The notes beneath the pieces are model-generated. The model was given only the letters and a program-made list of their open reading frames with translations, searched no databases and had not been told where the DNA came from. From Photobacterium sanguinicancri (GTDB lineage Bacteria > Pseudomonadota > Gammaproteobacteria > Enterobacterales > Vibrionaceae): a stretch of DNA of 64,000 nt. The position numbers and the translations under genes are program-made. Positions 48,161-58,001 of the stretch are shown here, piece by piece. The stretch is taken from positions 2,542,001 to 2,606,000 of the forward strand of contig NZ_AP024850.1 in assembly GCF_024346675.1 (NCBI RefSeq). The letters run 5' to 3'. The first letter of the stretch is position 1. The number at the start of each line of letters is the position of its first letter.

Positions 48161-48171
48161 TGGTCAGACCA
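48161..48171 (-). promoter_or_regulatory. FadR operator upstream of fadH
   Basis: TGGTCAGACCA is a perfect match to the FadR core TGGTNNNACCA and close to the wider consensus. It lies 23 bases before the fadH ATG. FadR represses fatty-acid degradation genes until long-chain acyl-CoA releases it. The fadR gene is at the right end of this window. Confidence 0.82.
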
Positions 48172-48405
48172 GTATATGGTCAACAAACAACAAATTTCAA
48201 ACATCTGTTTACATTAACGCAACAAAGCATGATCTGTGCAAGGATTTTTAGAGAAAATCGTGACCGAAATGTTTGATCACTTATGAAAAATCGAACGTAT
48301 TAACGCTATGTAGGTCTTAACCTAACATACGGATATAGGTGAAAAATTGTGACATAGCGCTTTCCTGCGTTAGGATAAGAGCAGGAATCATTATCAGGAC
48401 GCTTC

Positions 48406-50262
48406 ATGAAAATGTTATTTAAAGGGATCGGGAAGATTTTCCGCGCTCTATGGAAACTACTCAGCTTCACTCGTCAGCTTATTCTTAATCTGTTTTTCTT
48501 GGCTTTTGTTGGCATCATCATATTTGCCTTCACACAAGGAACGGAAGAGCCAGTACAGGCAACGAAATCAGCGCTTGTGCTCGATTTAGCTGGCCCTATT
48601 GTTGAGCAACGCAGCATTATCAGCCCTGTTGATCAACTCACCAGTAATGCGCTAGGCCGCCCACAAGTACAAGAAAATGTCTTGTTTGATATTGTTGATA
48701 CCATTCGACACGCATCAACAGATAACAACATCACAGGCTTAGTACTGAATCTGAAAGACATGGCAGGGACTAATCTCACCAAACTGCGCTATATCGCTAA
48801 AGCGATTAACGAGTTTAAAGAGGCGGGTAAACCTGTTTACGCCTTTGGTGATAATTTCAGCCAAAGCCAGTACTACCTTGCAAGCTACGCAGACAAAGTC
48901 TTTATGTCACCAGACGGTGGCGTATTATTAACAGGCTACGGTAGCTACACTCTCTACTATAGAAGCCTACTCGACAAGTTAGACGTGAATACGCATGTAT
49001 TCCGTGTGGGCACCTACAAATCATTTGTTGAACCTTACACTCGCGACAGCATGTCAGACGCTGCACGTGAAGCCAATACTGCATGGTTAAACCAATTGTG
49101 GGGCGCTTACACGCAAGATGTAGCCGCTAACCGCCAAATAGAAGCATCGGCACTCTCACCTGAACTTGATGATTTTGTTAAGCAGTTGAAGGCTGTAAAT
49201 GGTGACTTTGCAAAACTAACATTAAACATGGGATTAGTTGATGAGCTAGTGAGCCGTCCTCTACTTCTACAAAAGTTAGTCGACGCTTTTGGTAGCGATG
49301 ATAACGATAGCTTTAAACAAATCAGCTACTACGACTACATGCCAACTGTGATGCCTGCTGAACTTCCAAGCAGCAACAAAATTGCCGTTGTCGTCGCAAG
49401 TGGTGCAATCGTAGATGGTGATGGTCGCCAACAAGGCACTATTGCCGGTGACACCACAGCAGCAATGCTTCGTGATGCACGTCTAGATGATAATGTTAAA
49501 GCGGTAATTTTACGTGTTGATAGCCCTGGCGGCAGTGCATTTGCGTCTGAAGTCATCCGTAATCAAGTTGATGCATTAAAGCAAGCAGGCAAACCTGTCG
49601 TCGTGTCAATGTCGAGCCTAGCAGCATCGGGGGGTTACTGGATTTCATCAAGTGCCGACAAGATCATTGCTCAACCAACAACTATCACTGGTTCAATCGG
49701 TATTTTCGCCATTTTAACGACCTTCGAAAAAGGCTTGGAAAAAATGGGCGTTTATAACGATGGTGTCGGTACAACACCTTTCGCTGGTGTTGGCGTCACC
49801 CGTGAACTACCAGAAGGTGTCGCGCAAGTCTTCCAGCTTGGTGTTGAACACGGCTATCAGCGTTTTATTGGTTTAGTTAGCCAGTACCGAAATATGTCTC
49901 TTGATCAAGCGGACCATATTGCACAAGGGCGTGTATGGACGGGTAAAGATGCAATGGATCTTGGCCTTGTCGATCAGCTCGGTGATTTTGATGATGCTAT
50001 TGCGGCGGCAGCAAACCTTGCTGAACTTGATAGCTACGAACTGCAATGGATAACTGAAGAACTAACACCTGCTGAACTCTTTTTGCAGAGCTTTACAGCC
50101 AAGATCAATGTTCATTTACATAATATCTTGTTGGGACAAGTTCCTTCAGCATTACAGCCTGTAGCACACCAAGTTGCAACAGACCTAACCACATTAAATA
50201 ACTTTAATGATCCAAAAGGGCAATATGCTTTCTGCCTAAACTGCACCAATAGTGAAAAGTGA
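48406..50262 (+). CDS. sppA: Signal peptide peptidase A (protease IV)
   Basis: The 618-residue inner-membrane protease degrades cleaved signal peptides. It has one N-terminal membrane segment (about 25-46; LNLFFLAFVGIIIFAF) and two tandem S49 domains. The catalytic lysine region is in the first (VGTYKSFVEPYTRDSMS) and the serine in the second (MSSLAASGGYWISSSADKI), typical of the 67-kDa form. AGGAC precedes the ATG at good spacing. ansA follows as in E. coli, but a terminator separates them. Confidence 0.95.
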   Translation: MKMLFKGIGKIFRALWKLLSFTRQLILNLFFLAFVGIIIFAFTQGTEEPVQATKSALVLDLAGPIVEQRSIISPVDQLTSNALGRPQVQENVLFDIVDTIRHASTDNNITGLVLNLKDMAGTNLTKLRYIAKAINEFKEAGKPVYAFGDNFSQSQYYLASYADKVFMSPDGGVLLTGYGSYTLYYRSLLDKLDVNTHVFRVGTYKSFVEPYTRDSMSDAAREANTAWLNQLWGAYTQDVAANRQIEASALSPELDDFVKQLKAVNGDFAKLTLNMGLVDELVSRPLLLQKLVDAFGSDDNDSFKQISYYDYMPTVMPAELPSSNKIAVVVASGAIVDGDGRQQGTIAGDTTAAMLRDARLDDNVKAVILRVDSPGGSAFASEVIRNQVDALKQAGKPVVVSMSSLAASGGYWISSSADKIIAQPTTITGSIGIFAILTTFEKGLEKMGVYNDGVGTTPFAGVGVTRELPEGVAQVFQLGVEHGYQRFIGLVSQYRNMSLDQADHIAQGRVWTGKDAMDLGLVDQLGDFDDAIAAAANLAELDSYELQWITEELTPAELFLQSFTAKINVHLHNILLGQVPSALQPVAHQVATDLTTLNNFNDPKGQYAFCLNCTNSEK

Positions 50263-50266
50263 GATC

Positions 50267-50291
50267 AGCCCAGCAACGCTGGGCTTTTTTT
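50267..50291 (+). terminator. Intrinsic terminator after sppA
   Basis: AGCCCAGC (50267-50274) pairs with GCTGGGCT (50278-50285), 3-base loop, T-run to 50291. It starts just after the sppA stop. Confidence 0.88.
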
Positions 50292-50347
50292 ACCGTGCGT
50301 TAACCGTATAATGCGCGCACCAAACCGATAAAAAGCTGTACTGAATT

Positions 50348-51358
50348 ATGGAAAGAAAACACATTTACATTGCTTATACTGGCGGCACAATTGGCATGCA
50401 GAAGTCAGACCATGGTTACGTTCCTGTTGCGGGGTTCATGGAAAAGCAACTAGCAAGCATGCCAGAATTCCATCGTTCAGAAATGCCAAAATTTACTATC
50501 CATGAATACGAGCCTCTGATCGATTCTTCGGATATGACGCCAGCGGATTGGCAGCGCATTGCTGATGATATTAAAGAAAACTACGACGACTACGACGGTT
50601 TCATCATTCTTCATGGTACGGATACCATGGCGTACACAGCGTCAGCTTTGTCGTTTATGTTTGATAACCTAGATAAGCCAGTGATCGTTACTGGTTCGCA
50701 AATCCCAATTGCAGAGATCCGTTCAGATGGCCAAAGTAACCTACTGAACTCTTTGCATGTTGCTGCAAATTACCCAATTAACGAAGTAACTGTGTTCTTT
50801 AACAACCAATTAATTCGTGGTAACCGCAGTACGAAAGCCCACGCAGATGGTTTTGGTGCATTCATTTCACCAAACCTACCACCTTTGCTTGAGGCGGGGA
50901 TCAATATTCAAGTTAACAATGTAGAAGTTGATAAAAAGCCCGATGCACCGTTTAAAGTACATAACATCACACCACAACCAATTGGTGTTATTACTATGTA
51001 TCCAGGTATTTCGCCGGAAGTTATTCGCAACACACTTCGTCAACCCGTTAATGCTATGATTTTGCTTACTTTTGGTGTGGGTAACGCCCCACAAAATCCA
51101 GATTTGTTAGCACAATTGAAAGAAGCAACAGATCGCGGTGTTATTGTCATCAACCTAACACAGTGCCTATCAGGTAAAGTGAATATGGGTGGCTACGCAA
51201 CAGGCTGTGCACTGGCAGATGCAGGTGTTTTGAGCGGTTACGATATGACGCCAGAAGCTGCGTTAGCAAAACTACATTACCTGCTGTCGAAGAACCTACC
51301 AGCAGAAACGGTACGTAGCATGATGCAGCAAGACCTACGTGGTGAGCTGACTCACTAA
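50348..51358 (+). CDS. ansA: L-asparaginase I, cytoplasmic
   Basis: The 336-residue enzyme hydrolyses asparagine to aspartate and ammonia. Catalytic threonines are in IAYTGGTIGM near the N-terminus and LHGTDTMAYTAS near residue 90. GSQIPIAEIRSDGQSNL is the family's middle signature. No signal peptide is present, which fits the low-affinity cytoplasmic type I. It follows sppA with its own short leader and ends in a hairpin terminator at 51386. Confidence 0.95.
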   Translation: MERKHIYIAYTGGTIGMQKSDHGYVPVAGFMEKQLASMPEFHRSEMPKFTIHEYEPLIDSSDMTPADWQRIADDIKENYDDYDGFIILHGTDTMAYTASALSFMFDNLDKPVIVTGSQIPIAEIRSDGQSNLLNSLHVAANYPINEVTVFFNNQLIRGNRSTKAHADGFGAFISPNLPPLLEAGINIQVNNVEVDKKPDAPFKVHNITPQPIGVITMYPGISPEVIRNTLRQPVNAMILLTFGVGNAPQNPDLLAQLKEATDRGVIVINLTQCLSGKVNMGGYATGCALADAGVLSGYDMTPEAALAKLHYLLSKNLPAETVRSMMQQDLRGELTH

Positions 51359-51385
51359 CGTAGTGAACTCAAGTTTTTGCCCTCT

Positions 51386-51412
51386 AAGAGCTGCGTATGC
51401 AGCTCTTTGTTT
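51386..51412 (+). terminator. Intrinsic terminator after ansA
   Basis: AAGAGCTGC (51386-51394) pairs with GCAGCTCTT (51399-51407) around GTAT, followed by TGTTT. Confidence 0.75.
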
Positions 51413-51558
51413 CTCCGCTTCCTCATATCTCAACTACACTTAGTAGCACTGAAAATACACAAGAATACGTTACTGTCGATACGGTAATACTTCATGTAAT
51501 CACAATCAAAGTAATACTCTTAATCTGGATAAGTCGAACGATTACCTGAGAGAAACTT

Positions 51559-52227
51559 ATGATCCTACACGGTGCTTCAATTTCCCCTTTTGTCAGAAAA
51601 ATCATGCTATCGCTCGCCTATAAAGGCATTAGCTATCAACTCGAGCCCTTAAATCCATTTTTAGAAAAAGAACTCGCTCACAAACGCCACCCCATGGGAA
51701 AAGTGCCAGTTCTTGAGCATGATGGCCAAAGCATTATGGACTCGACTGTCATCGCCCATTACCTTGATGATCTCTACCCTGTACCCCCACTGTACTCTGG
51801 TGATGCCAAGGTACGCGCAAAAATCAGATGGCTAGAAGAGTACGCAGATACGCGATTAACATCACTCGTGAGCGGTGTCTTGTTTTACCAGAAGATCATG
51901 CGAGGCAAGATGCTAAATAAAGATGTTGATGAAGAAGCCATTGAACAATGCATCCAACATCACCTGCCACTTGCACTTCAATACCTTGAAGAGCAAATGC
52001 CTAACAGTGGGTTCATTGGTGAACATTTTTCAATGGCAGAGATCAGTGTGTGGAGTATTTTACGTAATGGCTGGATGGCAGGCTTACGCGTAGAATCAGA
52101 CTACCCTAAATTACACGCCTATTTAATGATGATTGAACAAGAACCCATTGTCGCCAATATGGTGAGTGAAGAAGACCATGAACTACGGGGATTCTATTGC
52201 TCCCCTATCAGTCTAAAAAGCACCTAA
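51559..52227 (+). CDS. Glutathione S-transferase family protein
   Basis: The 222-residue cytoplasmic protein has a thioredoxin-like N-domain (LHGASISPFVRKIMLSLAYK) with the glutathione-binding cis-proline region GKVPVLEHDGQSIMDSTVIA. A helical C-domain follows (GFIGEHFSMAEISVWSIL). The active residue is probably the serine in SISPFVRK. The substrate is unknown. It stands alone between ansA and yeaC. Confidence 0.86.
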   Translation: MILHGASISPFVRKIMLSLAYKGISYQLEPLNPFLEKELAHKRHPMGKVPVLEHDGQSIMDSTVIAHYLDDLYPVPPLYSGDAKVRAKIRWLEEYADTRLTSLVSGVLFYQKIMRGKMLNKDVDEEAIEQCIQHHLPLALQYLEEQMPNSGFIGEHFSMAEISVWSILRNGWMAGLRVESDYPKLHAYLMMIEQEPIVANMVSEEDHELRGFYCSPISLKST

Positions 52228-52289
52228 CATCGCATACCTTTTCATTATTACTTAGCATTTTACTGCTAAGTTCTACACGTACAATTGGC

Positions 52290-52589
52290 CTATAGCTCAC
52301 TATGGTTGAAGCGTGCAATATCGTCGACTGAACCCGTTGGTTCATTCTCACCAAAATCGCGCTTGAGTTCCGCTTTCGACTTAAACTTAATTTCACCGCC
52401 AACTTCGATGCTCATATGCTCTGCATCTTGATTATTACGGGATTGGTATAACATTACTGCCTGCATTGTTGCGTCACGCTGCTCTTGCGTTAATGCTGTT
52501 CCATCGGGCCATTTGCCAATTTCTACCGCTGTCATCAAACGTTGATAAACTTCTGGTGTCATCGCTTGTAATATTTGTTCTAGATCCAT
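52290..52589 (-). CDS. yeaC: YeaC family protein (DUF1315)
   Basis: The 99-residue protein of unknown function is conserved next to msrB and gapA in enterobacteria. It matches the family through MTPEVYQRLMTAVEIGKWPDG and KSKAELKRDFG. The frame is open to 52646, but ATG at 52589 with GGAGAG ahead is the family start. In E. coli yeaC lies directly beside msrB; here a lipoprotein gene has been inserted between them or retained. Confidence 0.92.
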   Translation of the reverse strand: MDLEQILQAMTPEVYQRLMTAVEIGKWPDGTALTQEQRDATMQAVMLYQSRNNQDAEHMSIEVGGEIKFKSKAELKRDFGENEPTGSVDDIARFNHSEL

Positions 52590-52926
52590 TCCAACTCTCC
52601 ATATCAGCAGTGCTGCTTCGATTAAATCAATGAACCACATCACCAAACAAATCTAGCTCGGCTAAGTGTGCATTGCGCTACCTTTAATGAGTGGTACGTA
52701 ACAGTCAAGTCACAGTATGAATAGTGCATTTCTGATCACAAATTCCACCACCAATAATACGAGTATTAACACGAGAAAGTATCAAGAACGAGCATTTTAT
52801 CTCGATGAGAATTCACTCAAAAACCACATTAGAACGAAATCTTTCCTGAACAACTATCACAATTTACTATGTTTTCATCGCCTACCTGCCGCTTTCATAT
52901 AGAATGAACCCCCATAAGGTTAAACT
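52590..52926. other. Non-coding region between yeaC and the lipoprotein gene
   Basis: This holds the divergent promoters of yeaC and the 52927 gene. A 61-codon frame at 52717-52902 has no ribosome-binding site and a composition like random AT-rich sequence, so I do not call it. I see no strong hairpin. Confidence 0.5.
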
Positions 52927-53802
52927 ATGCGAGCTTCACCTAACATGCGTGCAAACACCAATTCAAAGTCAATGAATTCAACAGTCAAAATAAAGGCAAC
53001 AACATTCAAATTTCTGACTGTTATGGGTTGCACACTGGCACTGAGTGGCTGCTTTGAACGCCACCGTTCGACAGACAGCTTATGTGAATCTTATCCGGAA
53101 ATTTGCGCACAATTGAATGTTAATGACGGTCAATGTCGCTTACAACGCGCCAGCTTGATCTGGAAACGTTATGACGTGTTAAAAAACCCAATTGATAGCG
53201 AGAAATTTAAAGAGCTGAAATTCACTCATAGCTATCAAATGTGTTTAGAGTATGCCGCGCGTATCGAACCGACCGAACTGAAAGAACGTAAAAGTAATCG
53301 TATGAAAGCACTAATTCATAGCTATGATGCGATAGATCGCCTTAATGCCGAGCTCGAAAATTCCATCGACCCCGAAATCATTTATTACCGATGGTCACAA
53401 GGTGACAAACGCGCAATGCGCCAATTTTTACGATTGGAGGGGAAACCCGCATTAGAAACACCGGATCTACAGCTCGCACTCGCCACTTATTACAGTGGTA
53501 AAGATCAAAGCAAAACCGTAAGTATTTTGTTGCATGCCCTATCACTGTACACAAAAGGGGAAACGGTAAAACCTGAGATCATTCAATCTTTAGCCACCAT
53601 CCACCATCAACAGAAAAATAACGAGCATGCCTACCTTTGGTCAATTGTTGGTGCTGAATTTAATATGCCTGTCGCTAATAAAGAAAAGCTAGCTAGCTTC
53701 TATCCAATGACAGATGAAAAGCGAGAGCAAATAGAACAACATGCAAAAGTCGTGATCAAAGCACTTAAACGCGGAACGTTCACCGCATCTCTTGGCCAAT
53801 AA
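52927..53802 (+). CDS. Predicted lipoprotein (DUF2989-like)
   Basis: The 291-residue product has a lipoprotein signal with lipobox LSGC (C42 from this start). The mature part is helical with conserved-looking cysteines (DSLCESYPEICAQL, GQCRLQ, QMCLEY) and repeat-like helices (ALATYYSGKDQSKTVSILLHALSLY) similar to SEL1/TPR units. I recall a vibrio lipoprotein family DUF2989 of this kind, unverified. The ATG at 52927 has AAGG nearby but gives a long N-region; ATG at 52972 would give a more normal signal peptide. Function is unknown. Confidence 0.76.
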   Translation: MRASPNMRANTNSKSMNSTVKIKATTFKFLTVMGCTLALSGCFERHRSTDSLCESYPEICAQLNVNDGQCRLQRASLIWKRYDVLKNPIDSEKFKELKFTHSYQMCLEYAARIEPTELKERKSNRMKALIHSYDAIDRLNAELENSIDPEIIYYRWSQGDKRAMRQFLRLEGKPALETPDLQLALATYYSGKDQSKTVSILLHALSLYTKGETVKPEIIQSLATIHHQQKNNEHAYLWSIVGAEFNMPVANKEKLASFYPMTDEKREQIEQHAKVVIKALKRGTFTASLGQ

Positions 53803-53872
53803 AGCCCTCTAGCGAAAACATCACCCTTGCAGTGCAATCTCCGCCCTTCCCTCAAAAAATAACAACAATAAA

Positions 53873-53896
53873 AAAGGTACCGCTCTGGGTACCTTT
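53873..53896. terminator. Bidirectional terminator between lipoprotein gene and msrB
   Basis: AAAGGTACC (53873-53881) pairs with GGTACCTTT (53888-53896), 6-base loop. The minus-strand tail TTTTTATTG fits msrB termination; the plus-strand tail is weaker. Confidence 0.75.
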
Positions 53897-53933
53897 AGTT
53901 TTGTAAGAATATTTCATCTTTTTTAGAACAGCA

Positions 53934-54317
53934 TCATGCTTTAAATTGCAACGACACTGAGTTAACACAATAACGCTCGCCCGTTGTTTGAGGGCCATCA
54001 GGGAATACATGCCCCAAATGGCTATCACATTCTGCACAACGAATTTCTGTTCGGCTCATCCCATGCGAGTTGTCTTCAATGTATCGAATAGCACTTTTTT
54101 CTATCGGGGCATCAAAGCTAGGCCAGCCACAACCTGAATCATATTTATTATTCGATTGAAATAATGGCGCTTCACAACATGTGCAATGATAAACACCCGT
54201 TTCACGATTATGCAGAAGCGTGCCACTAAACGGCGCTTCAGTACCTTGTTCACGACAGACTTGATACTGTTCAGGGGATAATTTCTCTCGCCAGTACGCA
54301 TCGTTTTTATTAGTCAT
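53934..54317 (-). CDS. msrB: Peptide-methionine (R)-S-oxide reductase MsrB
   Basis: The 127-residue enzyme repairs methionine-R-sulfoxide in proteins using thioredoxin. Structural zinc is held by two CxxC pairs (CTCCEAPLF and [10 protein letters not shown]). The catalytic cysteine is in [11 protein letters not shown], and [10 protein letters not shown] is the substrate loop. It is divergent from gapA, as in E. coli. The start at 54317 has AAGAGACAGGAA upstream. Confidence 0.96.
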   Translation of the reverse strand: MTNKNDAYWREKLSPEQYQVCREQGTEAPFSGTLLHNRETGVYHCTCCEAPLFQSNNKYDSGCGWPSFDAPIEKSAIRYIEDNSHGMSRTEIRCAECDSHLGHVFPDGPQTTGERYCVNSVSLQFKA

Positions 54318-55799
<1,482 letters not shown>

Positions 55800-56118
55800 T
55801 TAATACTTAGTAAGCGATGACAAAAGGCGGCTCTTGAGTCGCCTTTTTTGTACCTGCTCGTTAGCCATACCCAAATGTCATTGGATCTGCGACTCTCCGC
55901 CCCTCAAATACCAGCATATCCCTTCACTTATGCATGGTTTAGCGCTTATCGAATTCAACTATTCTTATAATAAATAAAATCGAGTAACAAATTTAACAAA
56001 TAAGTTTTAATTTATATTGATATTTTTTAAAGAAAAATAAGTGTCATCTTATATCGTTTTTTATACATATTTACTCCATTAAACTGCTATATAAGATGCT
56101 ATTAGTAAGGAAATGATC
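55800..56118. other. Non-coding gap between gapA and yeaD
   Basis: This holds the gapA terminator (55822-55849) and then an AT-rich region likely to contain the yeaD promoter. No further gene is seen. Confidence 0.5.
55822..55849 (+). terminator. Intrinsic terminator after gapA
   Basis: A 12-bp stem with one G-U pair (55822-55833 with 55836-55847) is followed by T residues to 55849. Confidence 0.88.
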
Positions 56119-56997
56119 ATGGATTTACGTAATCTCCCAACTATCAATGCCCTTTCAGATGCTGTTACTGTATGTGAATACAATGGCGTTAAAATTATTC
56201 GAGTGATCCACAACACCGTTGAAGCCGGGATCTCACTGCATGGCGGCCACTTAATATGGTTCAAACCAGCAAACCAAGACGATGTGATTTGGTTGAGTGA
56301 AGAGGCCATCATAGACCCAAACAAAGCCATTCGTGGTGGTATTCCTGTTTGCTGGCCATGGTTTGGTAAAGCTGGCACCCCATCACACGGTTTTGCACGT
56401 AACAGCCAGTGGGCAATCAAAGAGCACCGTGAAAACGAGACTGGTGTCATCGTTGCCCTGAGCCTGCAAGATTCAGATGCAACACGCGAAATCTGGCCGC
56501 ATAAATTCGAACTAACGATCACTTTCGAGTTAGGCGAAAGCTTAAAAGTAAGCCTTACGTCTACCAATACCGATGATCACGCTTGGTCTTATGGCGGTGC
56601 ACTCCATACTTATTTCGATATTGCAGATATCACAAAAGCACACCTAACGGGAATGGGCGCTCCTTACATCGATGGTGTTCAAGGTGGCGTTCAAGTGGAA
56701 GGTGGAAATGCACTCTTGATCACCCAAGAAGTTGATCGTGTATATACAGCACCAGAAGCAATCATTGCGATTCACGACACCCCTCGTCAACGCCAAATAT
56801 TGGTTGAAAACCAAGGCCATAACGCAGCTGTTATTTGGAACCCATGGCAGGCGCTGTGTGAAAATATGGCAGACATGGCAACCAATAGCTTCGAGACTAT
56901 GGTTTGTGTTGAATCAACTATCCACGGCGAAGGCGTAACATTAGCACCAAATGAATCTCACACCTTATCGACAACCGTGAGCTTAGCTGCTGAATAA
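56119..56997 (+). CDS. yeaD: D-hexose-6-phosphate mutarotase YeaD
   Basis: The 292-residue galactose-mutarotase-like protein is thought to interconvert anomers of glucose 6-phosphate. Features include LHGGHLIWFKP, the substrate-binding GGIPVCWPWFG, SHGFARNSQW with a catalytic histidine, and ALHTYFDIAD with a second. ENQGHNAAVIWNPW is near the end. ATG at 56119 has AAGGA seven bases ahead; the ATG two codons earlier is too close to it. It follows gapA as in E. coli, fitting a glycolytic role. Confidence 0.93.
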   Translation: MDLRNLPTINALSDAVTVCEYNGVKIIRVIHNTVEAGISLHGGHLIWFKPANQDDVIWLSEEAIIDPNKAIRGGIPVCWPWFGKAGTPSHGFARNSQWAIKEHRENETGVIVALSLQDSDATREIWPHKFELTITFELGESLKVSLTSTNTDDHAWSYGGALHTYFDIADITKAHLTGMGAPYIDGVQGGVQVEGGNALLITQEVDRVYTAPEAIIAIHDTPRQRQILVENQGHNAAVIWNPWQALCENMADMATNSFETMVCVESTIHGEGVTLAPNESHTLSTTVSLAAE

Positions 56998-57063
56998 CGC
57001 GAAAAATGAGGGGCGGTAGCAATACCGCTTCTCGCTAATATAGCCTAGTGTTGATTCCCTGCC

Positions 57064-57444
57064 CTATGCCAACATACTAGTATTGGCTTCAATCAAAACC
57101 CAACCATTACCATCTGGATCGGCAAAGGTTGCAAAACGGCCACTCAATAGCGTCACAATTTCAGATAATCCAACCCCACGACCGCTCAACTCATTATATG
57201 TTGATGTAATATCGTCAGTTTGCACCACCAGCCCCTGTACAGACCCTGCTTTCATTCCCGCAAAAGGCCTGACCAAACTAATGGTTGTCTCTGCACCTTT
57301 TGGTGCAAGCTGTACCCAACGCTTATCATCATTTGCACAGTGATCACGAATTAGCTCAAACCCTAATGCATCCCGATAAAATACTAATGCTTGCGCTTGA
57401 TCCGATACTGGAATGGAAACAGTATCAACGCGAGAAATACTCAT
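57064..57444 (-). CDS. VOC (glyoxalase/bleomycin resistance-like) family protein
   Basis: The 126-residue protein has a paired VOC fold: VDTVSIPVSDQAQALVFYRD at the start and FATFADPDGNGWVLIEA at the end with a possible metal-ligand glutamate. The precise substrate is unknown; this branch includes many uncharacterised lyases and resistance-like proteins. The start at 57444 has GGGGAG eight bases ahead, better than the extended frame at 57471. It is divergent from yeaG. Confidence 0.88.
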   Translation of the reverse strand: MSISRVDTVSIPVSDQAQALVFYRDALGFELIRDHCANDDKRWVQLAPKGAETTISLVRPFAGMKAGSVQGLVVQTDDITSTYNELSGRGVGLSEIVTLLSGRFATFADPDGNGWVLIEANTSMLA

Positions 57445-58001
57445 AAATGCAGCTCCCCAAAATAAAACCACTTATCTAGCTTAAGTCAGAGTTGTTGATT
57501 CAGCTCACAAAAAAAGCATCTTAGCTAAGAAATATTCCGTGAATACAAGCAAAGCGCGATAACGCTTTATCATCAAGCTGTTAATTGTCTCAATAATGCA
57601 TCACTCTCAAAAAAAGCGAAATAATCCGCCGTCTATCAAGACTTCTTGTTCAAATCTCGAAGATGCATTTGTTTTGCAGTTATAGATACCGCATAAGAAA
57701 GTATTTTCAATCTATACGACTAAGCATCAAATCAAGTTCTCACATCACAAAATCGTTAAACAAATGTAAAGATTTTCCATCTAAACCTTCTTGCGAAAGC
57801 GATTTTTAAAGAGGATAGTAAGAATGTGTACAAAGATTACGCAATTTTTCATTGTCACCTAGCTTAGGAAATTTATTTAAAAACCAACAACTCAGTGACG
57901 CAATTTGATCAGTTAGGTCTAGTCTTAAATATATGAGGGATGTGAAAGTTATTTGTTTTCGTCCTTTCTAATTGATAAGAGAACGATTCAGGGGGCATAC
58001 C
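57445..58001. other. Long divergent regulatory region upstream of yeaG
   Basis: About 560 bases without a credible gene. Close to yeaG, GGTCTAGTCTTAAATAT (from 57915) resembles an extended -10 element of the kind used by the stationary-phase sigma factor. E. coli yeaGH is a stress-responsive unit. No sigma-54 element was recognised. Confidence 0.45.

Noticed and set aside
52717..52902. 61-codon frame between yeaC and the lipoprotein gene
   Set aside because: It lacks a Shine-Dalgarno and shows no family features; Asn/Thr-rich composition is expected from AT-rich non-coding DNA.
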